DNA of 9,132 nt from DATGFB01 sp032160545 (GTDB lineage: Bacteria > Actinomycetota > Actinomycetes > Mycobacteriales > Jatrophihabitantaceae), in NCBI GenBank assembly GCA_032160545.1, contig JAVHVN010000179.1:1-9132 (forward strand), read 5' to 3'. Below are positions 1 to 6,155 of the stretch, in pieces. Under the pieces are notes generated by a model. It did not search any database. It saw only the letters and a list, made by a program, of their open reading frames with translations, and was not told the origin of the DNA. The first letter of the stretch is position 1. Every line of letters begins with the position of its first letter. The position numbers were made by a program, and so were the translations under genes.

Positions 1-2083
1 GGCCCGCACCTGCCCGGCGTAGCAGCCGGGCGACGGCCGTGAAGGTCCAGCCGGTGTCGAGGAAGTCGTCGACGAGCAGCACCGATTGCCCGGTCAACTG
101 AGCGGCCATCGCGTCGGGCACCGGGTAGGAATCCCACACGTCGCGCAGCCGCAGCGCGCTGTTGGTGCGGCCGGTGGACGAGTGCCCGACATGGGCGACA
201 CCGCCGAGATGGGTGAGGCGCCCGATCTCGGCCAGCCGCGCCGCGAGGTCGGCGACCAGTATCGGTCGCCGCGCGGAGCCGATGTGCACCACCGCAGCGG
301 GACGCGCCCAATCCCAGGACGCAAGCACCTGTACGCAGGCCCTGATCAGGTCGTCCGGCACCGGCGCGTCAGGCGCGTCGGCCGCCAGCAGTGTCCGCAG
401 CCGTGAACCGAAGCCGAGATCGGTGAGCCGCGCGATGGCCCAGCCGGGCTCGGCCAACTCGCTCAGCGGCACCTTGCCCCTGACGTCGACACCCAGTTCC
501 GGCATGGCGGTCGGCCACATCCGGCGCGGGGCGAACGGAACGCCCGGACGCCCCAACACGGCCGACGCGACCTGGACTGCCTGGTCGTCGGTGCCGGCGG
601 CGAGCACCAGGCCGCCGCAGTTGTCGCAGCGCCCGCAGTCTGCCGCCGCCGGGTCATCCAGTTGCTCGCGCAGATAGCGCATCCGGCAGCCGGCGGTGCT
701 GAGGTATTCACGCATTGCGTTCTGCTCGTCCTGACGCACGCGAGCGACCTTGGCGTAACGGTCCACGTCGTACTGCCATTCGGCACCAGTGGCGATCCAC
801 CCACCGCGTACCCGCTTGACCGCGCCGTCGACGTCGAGCACCTTGAGCATGATCTCCAGCCGCGAGCGTGACAGCTCGACCCGGGTCTCGAGCGCGGCCG
901 TGCTCATCGGCGCGCCCGCCGCCGCGAGTGTGCGCAGCGCCGTCCGGACGTGCTCCTCGGCGGGGAAGCCGACCGAGGCGAAGTAGTCCCAGATCGCTTG
1001 ATCCTCCGGACCGGGCAGCAGGATCACCTGCGCGCGGTCAACGCCGCGACCGGCCCGACCGACCTGCTGGTAGTACGCGATCGGCGATGCCGGCGCGCCG
1101 AAGTGGATCACGAAACCGAGGTCCGGCTTGTCGAAGCCCATCCCCAGCGCCGAGGTCGCCACCAGCGCCTTCACCCGGTTGTTGATCAGATCGTCCTCAG
1201 CGGCAAGTCGTTCCGTCTGCTCCGTCTGCCCGGAGTAGGCGGCCACCTCGAACCCGCGGTCGCGCAGGTAGGCGGCAACCTCCTGCGACGCCGCGACCGT
1301 GAGCGCGTAGATGATCCCGGAGCCGGGCAGTGCTTCGAGGTTCTCGGCGAGCCACGCCAGGCGATGTGCGGTCGTCGGCAGCGCGAGCACGCCGAGGTGC
1401 AGCGAGGTGCGATCCAGGCCGCCACGCAGGACGAGGACATCGTCGGCGGTGCCCTGCCCCAGCCCGAGCACATCGGCGACGTCGTCGACAACTCGTGAGT
1501 TTGCGGTGGCGGTGGTGGCCAGCACGGGAATGCCGTCCGGTAGCTGCGGCAGCAGCGTCCTCAACCGACGGAAGTCCGGCCGGAAGTCGTGACCCCAGTC
1601 GCTGATGCAGTGCGCTTCGTCGACGACCAGGAGGCCGCAGGTCGCCGCGAGCTGCGGCATGACGTTGTCGCGGAAGTCCGGGTTGTTCAGGCGCTCGGGC
1701 GAGAGCAGCAGCACGTCGACCACGCCGCGCGCGACGTCGGCGTAGGCACGCTGCCACTCTTCGATGTTCGTCGAGTTGATCGTCACGGCACGGATTCCGG
1801 CACGCTCGGCCGCGGCGATCTGGTTGCGCATCAGGGCCAGCAGCGGCGACACGATCACCGTCGGCCCGCTGCCCTGCGCCCGCAGCAAAGCGGTGGCGAC
1901 GAAGTACACCGCCGACTTGCCCCACCCGGTGCGCTGCACGACGAGTGCTCGCCGGCGATCGGCCACCAGCGCCGCGATCGCCGTCCATTGATCTTCACGA
2001 AGCACGGCGCCCTCGCCGGCGAGCGCCCGCAGGTGCCCCTGAGCCTCGGCGCGAAGTTCGGTCAGATCACGCAGCCCGGTCAC
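1..2083 (-). CDS. rqlH: RqlH-type RecQ-like ATP-dependent DNA helicase with C-terminal phosphoribosyltransferase domain (3' end cut by window)
   Basis: This is a superfamily 2 DNA helicase expected to unwind duplex DNA 3'-5' in recombination and repair; 694 codons are visible and the stop lies outside the window. Motifs seen: Walker A as RTGWGKS (residues 51-57), DEAH at 155-158 followed by the RecQ aromatic loop CISDWGHDFRPDF, ATTATA, and motif VI GRAGRG (342-347). Residues 385-430 look like a helix-turn-helix or winged helix. Zinc cysteines are C466, C483, C486 and C489 (CGRCDNC). From about 575 onward there is a ComF-like phosphoribosyltransferase domain with the PRPP-loop motif VLLVDDFLDTGWT (D672, D673). 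This order matches the known mycobacterial RqlH (about 691 aa: ATPase, linker, tetracysteine zinc domain, phosphoribosyltransferase-like end) and differs from E. coli RecQ, which ends in winged-helix and HRDC domains. Few residues should therefore be missing. The GTG start at 2083 is chosen because an in-frame TGA immediately precedes it; AGGA lies 3 nt upstream. The family call is firm; the role of the phosphoribosyltransferase part is unknown. Confidence 0.93.
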   Translation of the reverse strand, partial: MTGLRDLTELRAEAQGHLRALAGEGAVLREDQWTAIAALVADRRRALVVQRTGWGKSAVYFVATALLRAQGSGPTVIVSPLLALMRNQIAAAERAGIRAVTINSTNIEEWQRAYADVARGVVDVLLLSPERLNNPDFRDNVMPQLAATCGLLVVDEAHCISDWGHDFRPDFRRLRTLLPQLPDGIPVLATTATANSRVVDDVADVLGLGQGTADDVLVLRGGLDRTSLHLGVLALPTTAHRLAWLAENLEALPGSGIIYALTVAASQEVAAYLRDRGFEVAAYSGQTEQTERLAAEDDLINNRVKALVATSALGMGFDKPDLGFVIHFGAPASPIAYYQQVGRAGRGVDRAQVILLPGPEDQAIWDYFASVGFPAEEHVRTALRTLAAAGAPMSTAALETRVELSRSRLEIMLKVLDVDGAVKRVRGGWIATGAEWQYDVDRYAKVARVRQDEQNAMREYLSTAGCRMRYLREQLDDPAAADCGRCDNCGGLVLAAGTDDQAVQVASAVLGRPGVPFAPRRMWPTAMPELGVDVRGKVPLSELAEPGWAIARLTDLGFGSRLRTLLAADAPDAPVPDDLIRACVQVLASWDWARPAAVVHIGSARRPILVADLAARLAEIGRLTHLGGVAHVGHSSTGRTNSALRLRDVWDSYPVPDAMAAQLTGQSVLLVDDFLDTGWTFTAVARLLRRAGAG

Positions 2084-2112
2084 TCATCCTGTGTAGCAGG
2101 CGTGGCCGACAG

Positions 2113-2379
2113 TCATTCGACGGTGTTGAGGCTGATGTCCTGGCCGGCCAGCTCGTCCTCGCTGAGGTCCCAGACGCCGGCGTGCTTCATCTGCCGCATG
2201 ACGACGTGCGTGATCGGTGCCTGGCAGACCTTGTCGCGCATCAACTCGGCGATCTCGGCCAACGAATGGACCGTGTACTCGAAGGTCTGGCCGGTGTGCA
2301 GGTCGGTCAGCCGAGCCTGCCACCCGTCCCGGACATCGAGCCTCGGCAGCACCGTCATGCTGTGCGTCACGTCCGCCAT
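2113..2379 (-). CDS. Small uncharacterised protein, first gene of the rqlH transcript
   Basis: This 88-residue protein belongs to no family I recognise. It is soluble-looking, with no signal peptide or membrane segment. The N-terminal half alternates short hydrophobic stretches (TVLPRLDV, ARLTDL, FEYTVHSL), suggesting beta strands. A helix rich in Met and charged residues follows (AEIAELMRDKV, then VVMRQMKHAG), and the tail is acidic (DLSEDELAGQD). One cysteine is seen (C52). The stop lies 29 bp before the GTG start of the RqlH-type helicase on the same strand, so the two are probably co-transcribed and may work together. There is no Shine-Dalgarno sequence before the ATG. Instead a TAGCCT hexamer ends 6 nt upstream of it, which fits leaderless translation. 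The coding call rests on this context, a protein-like composition and actinobacterial third-position GC bias. The function is not known. Confidence 0.8.
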   Translation of the reverse strand: MADVTHSMTVLPRLDVRDGWQARLTDLHTGQTFEYTVHSLAEIAELMRDKVCQAPITHVVMRQMKHAGVWDLSEDELAGQDISLNTVE

Positions 2380-2385
2380 GGCAAG

Positions 2386-2391
2386 AGGCTA
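2386..2391 (-). promoter_or_regulatory. Candidate leaderless -10 element for the small gene-rqlH transcript
   Basis: On the minus strand TAGCCT fits the actinobacterial -10 consensus TANNNT and is separated from the ATG by exactly 6 nt. This puts the expected transcription start on the A of the ATG. Leaderless mRNAs of this geometry are common in actinobacteria. No good -35 hexamer is seen at 17 bp spacing (GGGTCG), which is also usual for such promoters. It is inferred from pattern only. Confidence 0.45.
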
Positions 2392-2456
2392 GTACCTCGG
2401 ACCCGCCGCGACCCACCCACGACGATCCAGCCGGGCCTGGGCATCGAACCGTACTT

Positions 2457-2466
2457 GCAGTACTGC
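2457..2466. repeat. Perfect 10-bp palindrome in the intergenic region
   Basis: GCAGTACTGC is its own reverse complement. It lies in the 131-bp gap between the end of the secreted propeller gene and the start of the small gene, 78 bp upstream of the latter's ATG. A second, overlapping inverted repeat, GTACT-TGC-AGTAC, covers 2451-2463. It could be an operator for the small gene-rqlH transcript or part of a weak hairpin. Nothing in the sequence decides between these. No other clear signal is seen in this gap. Confidence 0.4.
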
Positions 2467-2510
2467 CCACCACCCGCGAAGTAGCGAGCTTCCGCAACCG
2501 GCCGGCGGGC

Positions 2511-4328
2511 CTAGGTACCGACGATGACCTCGTTGCCCGCGATGGCCACGCAGAACGTCGGCGTCGGGCACGAGACGCCGACGGACGTGCCGTTCGGATC
2601 CGGCGGGGTGGGCGGACTCCACTGGCCCCCGCTGAGCGTCGTCGAATTGCCATTCGGTGCGCGTTCGAGCAGCACGCACATGCCGACCGCTGGGCAGGTG
2701 ATCGTGTTCATCCATCGGGACGTCAGCGACTGGGTCGTCCAGGAGGCGCCGTCGAACAGTGCCGCGGGCGAGCCGCTGTCGCTCGCGACGACGCAGAACG
2801 AGCTCGACGCGCAACTCACGAAATCCACGCACGAGTTCGAATGCGCCGCGCAACCCGCGGCCGGGTAGACGGGGATCGGGGCAGACGTCCACCCCGTTCC
2901 GTCGAAGGTGATGGCGTTGCCCGCGAGATCGACCGCCATACAGAAGGCAGGCGAGGCGCATGACAACGAAAGGACGGTGGCGGTCGAGATGCGTTGCGGT
3001 GCCGTCCACGTGGTGCCGTCGCGCGTGATCATGACCCCGTGTTGGTTGTGCGCCGCGCAGAAACGGGGTGCGGTGCACGACAGGGCGTTCCACGCGGAAC
3101 CCGAACCCTGTGGGTCGATCACCTTCGGCGGCGTCCACGTACTGCCGTCGAACGTGACGACCTTGCCGCCATCCACGAGCGCTGCGCAGAACGTCGGCGA
3201 GGCGCACGAGATGGCGAGCGGGCGTGCTGTTTGCGCCGCGGACGGCGCGGACCAACTCGTCCCGTCGAAGGTGACCGTCCGGCCGGTGGAGTCCGTGCCC
3301 GCGCAGAAGGTGGGGGACGGGCACGAGATGAAGCTCAGGCCGGCGCCGATCTGCAGAGGCGTGTGCCAGCTGATCCCGGTCGTCGGCGACGTCGCGACCG
3401 ACTTGGTCACCGCCGCCGAGTAGTTCGGAGCGATGTCGTGCGCGAACAACGCGTAGGAGTACTGGGTCGCCGGCGTCAGCCCGGAATCATTGACGGAGTT
3501 GCCCGGCGCGGCGACGTCCGCGACGAGCACACCGTCCGCGGGCGAGGACGGCGGCACCGTGCCGACCGCTCTGCGGACCATCACGCCGGTCAGTTCCACG
3601 TCCGGCGGATCGACCCACTGCAGCGTCAGCGCCGTGGTGGTTCGTACCGAGACCCGCAACGCGGTGACGGCCGACGGAGGCGTGTGCGCGAGAAACGTGT
3701 AGTGATCAGCCGCAACGAGCGACGAAACGCCGTACGGGGTGGTGACTCGGATGTCCACCAGGCTCGCACCCTGCGCCGGAGCGGTAACGGCCAGGACGGA
3801 CGTCGAGTAAGCGGTGATCGAGGTGCCCGCGACCGTGCCGAATTTCACGGAGCTGACGTTGACGAAGTTGGTGCCGCCGAGCGCTACTCGGGTCCCGCCG
3901 GCGACGGTGCCGCCGTGCGGTGCGATCGCGGTCACCGTCGGCGGTGCGACGTACCCGTACCGGTCGGCTGTGACGACCGCCGACGTCCCGTACGAGCTCA
4001 CGACCCGGACGTCGACAATTCCCGCCGCGTGTGCAGGAGCCGTGACCTGAAGTTTCGTGCTCGACGCGACGCTGATCGATCCTCCGGACACGGTCCCGAA
4101 TTTGACGGCGGTGACCCTGGTGAAATTCGAGCCCGTCAGCGTCACGCGGGTTCCGCCGCTTATCGGTCCGGAGTTCGGAGCAACCGATGCCACCGCCGGC
4201 GGCGACACAGCCGAAGCAGGAGCGGCGCCCACGAAAATGCTCACCATTCCCGCCACAATGACGAGCACGACGTATACGGCTGCGTGCCGCAAGGCATGTG
4301 CTCTCGTCACCTGGCGTCGGCTCCTCAT
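2511..4328 (-). CDS. Secreted multidomain protein: two IPT/TIG domains, fibronectin-III-like domain, seven CX5C propeller repeats
   Basis: This is an exported protein of 605 residues with no recognisable catalytic site. Residues 1-40 form a signal peptide: basic start, hydrophobic core around 17-34, probable cleavage after APASA. Two IPT/TIG immunoglobulin-like domains follow (about 43-130 and 131-215), each with the SGGTRV/AGGTRV, NF and VKFGTV signatures. A fibronectin-III-like domain covers about 217-315. Residues 319-605 hold seven repeats of 39-49 residues built on SCxxPxFC...FDGxxW; the cysteine pairs are C336/342, 375/381, 418/424, 457/463, 506/512, 545/551 and 587/593. This suggests a disulfide-stabilised seven-bladed beta-propeller used for binding at the cell surface or outside it. 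No LPXTG motif, terminal anchor or lipobox is seen, so release from the cell is likely. The ATG at 4328 has no upstream Shine-Dalgarno; a GTG at 4310 preceded by AGGAG is an equally good or better start and keeps the signal peptide. The ligand is unknown. Confidence 0.88.
   Translation of the reverse strand: MRSRRQVTRAHALRHAAVYVVLVIVAGMVSIFVGAAPASAVSPPAVASVAPNSGPISGGTRVTLTGSNFTRVTAVKFGTVSGGSISVASSTKLQVTAPAHAAGIVDVRVVSSYGTSAVVTADRYGYVAPPTVTAIAPHGGTVAGGTRVALGGTNFVNVSSVKFGTVAGTSITAYSTSVLAVTAPAQGASLVDIRVTTPYGVSSLVAADHYTFLAHTPPSAVTALRVSVRTTTALTLQWVDPPDVELTGVMVRRAVGTVPPSSPADGVLVADVAAPGNSVNDSGLTPATQYSYALFAHDIAPNYSAAVTKSVATSPTTGISWHTPLQIGAGLSFISCPSPTFCAGTDSTGRTVTFDGTSWSAPSAAQTARPLAISCASPTFCAALVDGGKVVTFDGSTWTPPKVIDPQGSGSAWNALSCTAPRFCAAHNQHGVMITRDGTTWTAPQRISTATVLSLSCASPAFCMAVDLAGNAITFDGTGWTSAPIPVYPAAGCAAHSNSCVDFVSCASSSFCVVASDSGSPAALFDGASWTTQSLTSRWMNTITCPAVGMCVLLERAPNGNSTTLSGGQWSPPTPPDPNGTSVGVSCPTPTFCVAIAGNEVIVGT
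2514..3374 (-). repeat. Seven protein repeats of the CX5C/Trp type (beta-propeller)
   Basis: Within the secreted protein a unit of about 40 residues recurs seven times: Trp, then SC-x5-C, a D-x-x-G turn, and FDG before the next Trp. The first cysteines are spaced 39, 43, 39, 49, 39 and 42 residues apart. The fourth-to-fifth interval holds an insertion with two more cysteines (C493, C500). Tryptophans fall at 321, 359, 398, 441, 480, 530 and 570. The array starts on a Trp strand (W321) before the first cysteine pair and ends just after the seventh pair. That offset is what a ring closed by pairing of its N- and C-terminal strands would show. Confidence 0.8.
3684..4193 (-). repeat. Tandem pair of IPT/TIG domains
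   Basis: Residues 46-130 and 131-215 of the secreted protein align end to end over about 85 residues without large gaps. Shared blocks include GGTRV, VKFGTV, VTAPA, VD(V/I)RV and YG. They are clearly a duplicated Ig-like IPT/TIG domain. In extracellular proteins these domains usually act as spacers or adhesion modules. Confidence 0.8.
4321..4325 (-). promoter_or_regulatory. Shine-Dalgarno candidate pointing to a GTG start at 4310
   Basis: On the minus strand AGGAG directly follows the ATG annotated as the start of the secreted protein and precedes an in-frame GTG (codon 7) by 10 nt. Nothing resembling a Shine-Dalgarno sequence lies before the ATG itself. Starting at GTG shortens the signal peptide by six residues and leaves it intact. 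The spacing is slightly long, so the choice remains open. Confidence 0.45.
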
Positions 4329-4329
4329 T

Positions 4330-4350
4330 CGGGGGAATTCCGGGGGAATT
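4330..4350. repeat. Direct repeat CGGGGGAATT x2, 11-bp period
   Basis: CGGGGGAATT occurs at 4330-4339 and again at 4341-4350, one base apart, so the period is 11 bp, about one turn of the helix. It sits just upstream of the start of the secreted protein gene and is AT/poly-G textured, unlike the surrounding sequence. It could be a tandem binding site for a regulator or part of the 5' untranslated region. The junction also forms a small palindrome, GGAATTCC. No function can be assigned from sequence. Confidence 0.5.
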
Positions 4351-4397
4351 TCGCCGACCGAGCATCCACTGCCGTGCGCCGACGCACAAGATCAGTT

Positions 4398-4425
4398 GCG
4401 AGCCGCTTGCTTCGACCGGGCTCGC
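4398..4425 (-). terminator. Candidate hairpin after the membrane protein gene
   Basis: GCGAGCC (4398-4404) and GGCTCGC (4419-4425) form a perfect 7-bp GC-rich stem with a 14-nt loop. On the minus strand it begins 8 nt after the stop codon of the membrane protein gene. No T-tract follows, so it is at best a weak intrinsic terminator or an mRNA 3'-end stabiliser. It would partly separate that gene from the secreted protein gene downstream. Confidence 0.35.
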
Positions 4426-4433
4426 TGCCGCTG

Positions 4434-6050
4434 TCAGTGGAAGAACTTGGTGACGCTGCCTCGCAACTCGTAGTCGCCAGGCGCGCTCGTCGTCATGCTC
4501 GTGTACCCGTAACCGTCGCTCGTGAACGTCGCGCGTCCGGTGCCGGTGCCGGTGAGCGGTCGCCCGTGCAAGAACTTGGAGAAACGGATCCGCAGGCTGA
4601 ACGTGCACGCGCAGGTCGCACGCACGGTCATGGCCGACTGGCCGTAGGTCAGCACGCTCTGCGGCGCGGCCACGATCGGCGTCGGGTCCTGCACCCGGTA
4701 CAGCGACCAGTCCGCGCTCGTCCAGACCTTGCTCAGGTAGGGCAGCCCGGCCGAGACGAGCGTGAACTCGGGGTACTTGTCGACCTTCGACGCCGGCACC
4801 GCCACGTAACCGACGGAGTTGTTGTCGAGCCAGATCTTGTAGGACGTCGGGTCGAGCCCTGGGTTCATCAGCGTGCTGTTGAGTGCGTTGTCCTCTTGCG
4901 TCTCCCAACCGCGCGCCAGCATCGCGTGATCGAGCAGTGCGTCGTACGCGGCGTGCGCGGTCTCGGCCACCACCTCGAGCCGAAAGTTGCTCATGCCCTG
5001 GATGCGATCGAGCTCAGCCCCGAGCGGCGTGTAGTACTCGGTGCCGGCGACGGGCTGGCCGGCCTGGCGCAGGTCGCTGATCGTGAGGTTGCTCGCCGCC
5101 CCCAGTACCGGGACGACGAGCAGGGTCGCGAGCCATGCCCGTCGCGAGCTGAACGCCACGACTGCGACCGGCAGGCAGAACCACGTCATGCGCCCGAAGT
5201 TCGACCCCATGCCGCTCGGGATGACGAGCATCGCCAGGACGACCGCGAACGAGAGCCAGATGACCGCCCTGACGGTCTTGCCGGGCGACGCGACGAGAAA
5301 CGCCGTCAGCGCGGCGCAGGACTCGAGGCACATCACCAGCGAGAAGTGCTGCGTGCCGGGAGTGCCGAACGCGAGCGCCACTGCGCCGAACGCGACGACC
5401 ACCGCGCCGATGGCAATACCACTGACCGTCCGGTACGCGCGCGAGGTGAGGAAGGCGCCGGCAAGGCCCAGCGCGAGAAACGCCGCCGAGACTGGCGACG
5501 CGAGGACGGTCAGCACGGTGGCGAGGACGGTGCGGACGCGTTGCTGCTTGCGCACCGCGATGAGCGCCGTGATGGCCAGCGCGCAGCCGAGCAGGAATGG
5601 CACGCGGCCACTCCAGAGGTTGATGCCGGCCGCGACGGTCGCGACCGCGGTGGCCGCGGCCGGGTGCGGGGCATCGCGCACGACGAATGCGGTCAGCGCG
5701 GTGATCGCCACGGCGGAGAGCGCGCAGACAAGTTCGGCGCTGATCAGCGCCGAGAGGTAGGGCGTCAGCACCGAGTAGTTGCCAGGTGTCGAACCGCCGC
5801 CGAACCACGAGAACCAGTAGGTCAGCCCGACGCCGTGCGAGACGGCCGACGCACGTGCGCGCGCGGCCCACAGGTCGTTGACCCCGGGCTGGACGAGAAA
5901 GAAGGCGGTGCCGTTGGCCACGGCGAGGGCGGTGGCGATCAACGCCCATCGCGGTGGCCGGGCGATTCGTGACATCCCGGGCGGCGGAGGTGCGGGATCG
6001 AGCACGAACGGGCCGGCCGCCCGCAGCCCCAACTCTGCTACCGCGGCCAC
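4434..6050 (-). CDS. Polytopic membrane protein with extracytoplasmic C-terminal domain, possibly GT-C glycosyltransferase-like
   Basis: This is an integral membrane protein of 538 residues. A proline-rich N-terminus (1-35) is followed by about nine or ten hydrophobic segments: roughly 36-54, 97-123, 131-145, 149-166, 174-200, 208-228, 236-253, 260-279, 289-300 and 304-320. A hydrophilic domain (325-538) follows, ending in beta-rich sequence with TTSAPGDYELRGSV. The first loop holds GVNDLWAARARASAVSHG with D59, then YWFSWFGGGSTPGNYSVLTPYL; a GINLWSGRVPF block comes at about 142-152. An acidic residue in the first extracytoplasmic loop, many helices and a C-terminal outer domain fit GT-C enzymes, which use lipid-linked sugars. 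Such actinobacterial proteins are mostly uncharacterised and sometimes labelled transporters, and I cannot show a catalytic site. The GTG at 6050 gives the longest plausible form. An ATG at 5975 (MSRIARPPRW) would give a more typical N-terminus of basic residues before the first helix; neither has a good Shine-Dalgarno. Confidence 0.8.
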   Translation of the reverse strand: MAAVAELGLRAAGPFVLDPAPPPPGMSRIARPPRWALIATALAVANGTAFFLVQPGVNDLWAARARASAVSHGVGLTYWFSWFGGGSTPGNYSVLTPYLSALISAELVCALSAVAITALTAFVVRDAPHPAAATAVATVAAGINLWSGRVPFLLGCALAITALIAVRKQQRVRTVLATVLTVLASPVSAAFLALGLAGAFLTSRAYRTVSGIAIGAVVVAFGAVALAFGTPGTQHFSLVMCLESCAALTAFLVASPGKTVRAVIWLSFAVVLAMLVIPSGMGSNFGRMTWFCLPVAVVAFSSRRAWLATLLVVPVLGAASNLTISDLRQAGQPVAGTEYYTPLGAELDRIQGMSNFRLEVVAETAHAAYDALLDHAMLARGWETQEDNALNSTLMNPGLDPTSYKIWLDNNSVGYVAVPASKVDKYPEFTLVSAGLPYLSKVWTSADWSLYRVQDPTPIVAAPQSVLTYGQSAMTVRATCACTFSLRIRFSKFLHGRPLTGTGTGRATFTSDGYGYTSMTTSAPGDYELRGSVTKFFH

Positions 6051-6091
6051 GATCTTGATGTTCCCACAGGCGGTGCCGTGCAGCGTGCTGC

Positions 6092-6120
6092 TTAACCGGT
6101 GTCCCTCAGGCCGCTACGGT
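6092..6120 (+). promoter_or_regulatory. Candidate promoter for the AIM24-family gene
   Basis: TTAACC (6092-6097) and TACGGT (6115-6120) are 17 bp apart and resemble the -35 TTGACA and -10 TANNNT of housekeeping sigma factors. Transcription would start near 6127, giving a leader of about 29 nt that contains the Shine-Dalgarno at 6144. The element lies in the 105-bp divergent gap shared with the membrane protein gene. I see no clear promoter for that gene on the other strand. Confidence 0.5.
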
Positions 6121-6143
6121 TGGCCCCGCCACTCGGTACGGCC

Positions 6144-6149
6144 AAGGAG
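6144..6149 (+). promoter_or_regulatory. Strong Shine-Dalgarno AAGGAG fixing the AIM24-family start at 6156
   Basis: AAGGAG lies 6 nt before the ATG at 6156, a near-ideal arrangement. This favours 6156 over an in-frame GTG at 6099, which lies upstream of the predicted -10 element and would add 19 residues unlike the family. Confidence 0.8.
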
Positions 6150-6155
6150 TCCGCC

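Noticed and set aside
950..1498. A 182-codon plus-strand frame opposite the helicase
   Set aside because: It lies wholly inside the helicase gene, opposite conserved helicase motifs, and has no start signal or recognisable domain.
2444..2453. Possible SOS (LexA) box near a repair helicase, from the half-site TCGAAC
   Set aside because: The second half-site is CTTG rather than GTTC at the required 4-bp spacing, so the actinobacterial consensus is not met.
2467..2510. GC-rich inverted repeats after the secreted protein gene as an intrinsic terminator
   Set aside because: The stems are short or bulged (GCGGAAG/CTTCGCG, GGCC/GGCC) and no T-tract follows, so chance pairing in GC-rich DNA explains them.
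2994..5972. A 992-codon open frame on the plus strand opposite the secreted and membrane protein genes
   Set aside because: Its translation is dominated by Arg, Gly, Asp and His without any domain, signal or hydrophobic core, it runs across two real genes and their intergenic gap, and both opposite-strand products have clear domains. It is a GC-driven shadow frame.
6099..6155. Longer N-terminus for the AIM24-family protein from a GTG at 6099
   Set aside because: The predicted -10 element lies downstream of this GTG, and the ATG at 6156 has an ideal Shine-Dalgarno and matches the family start.
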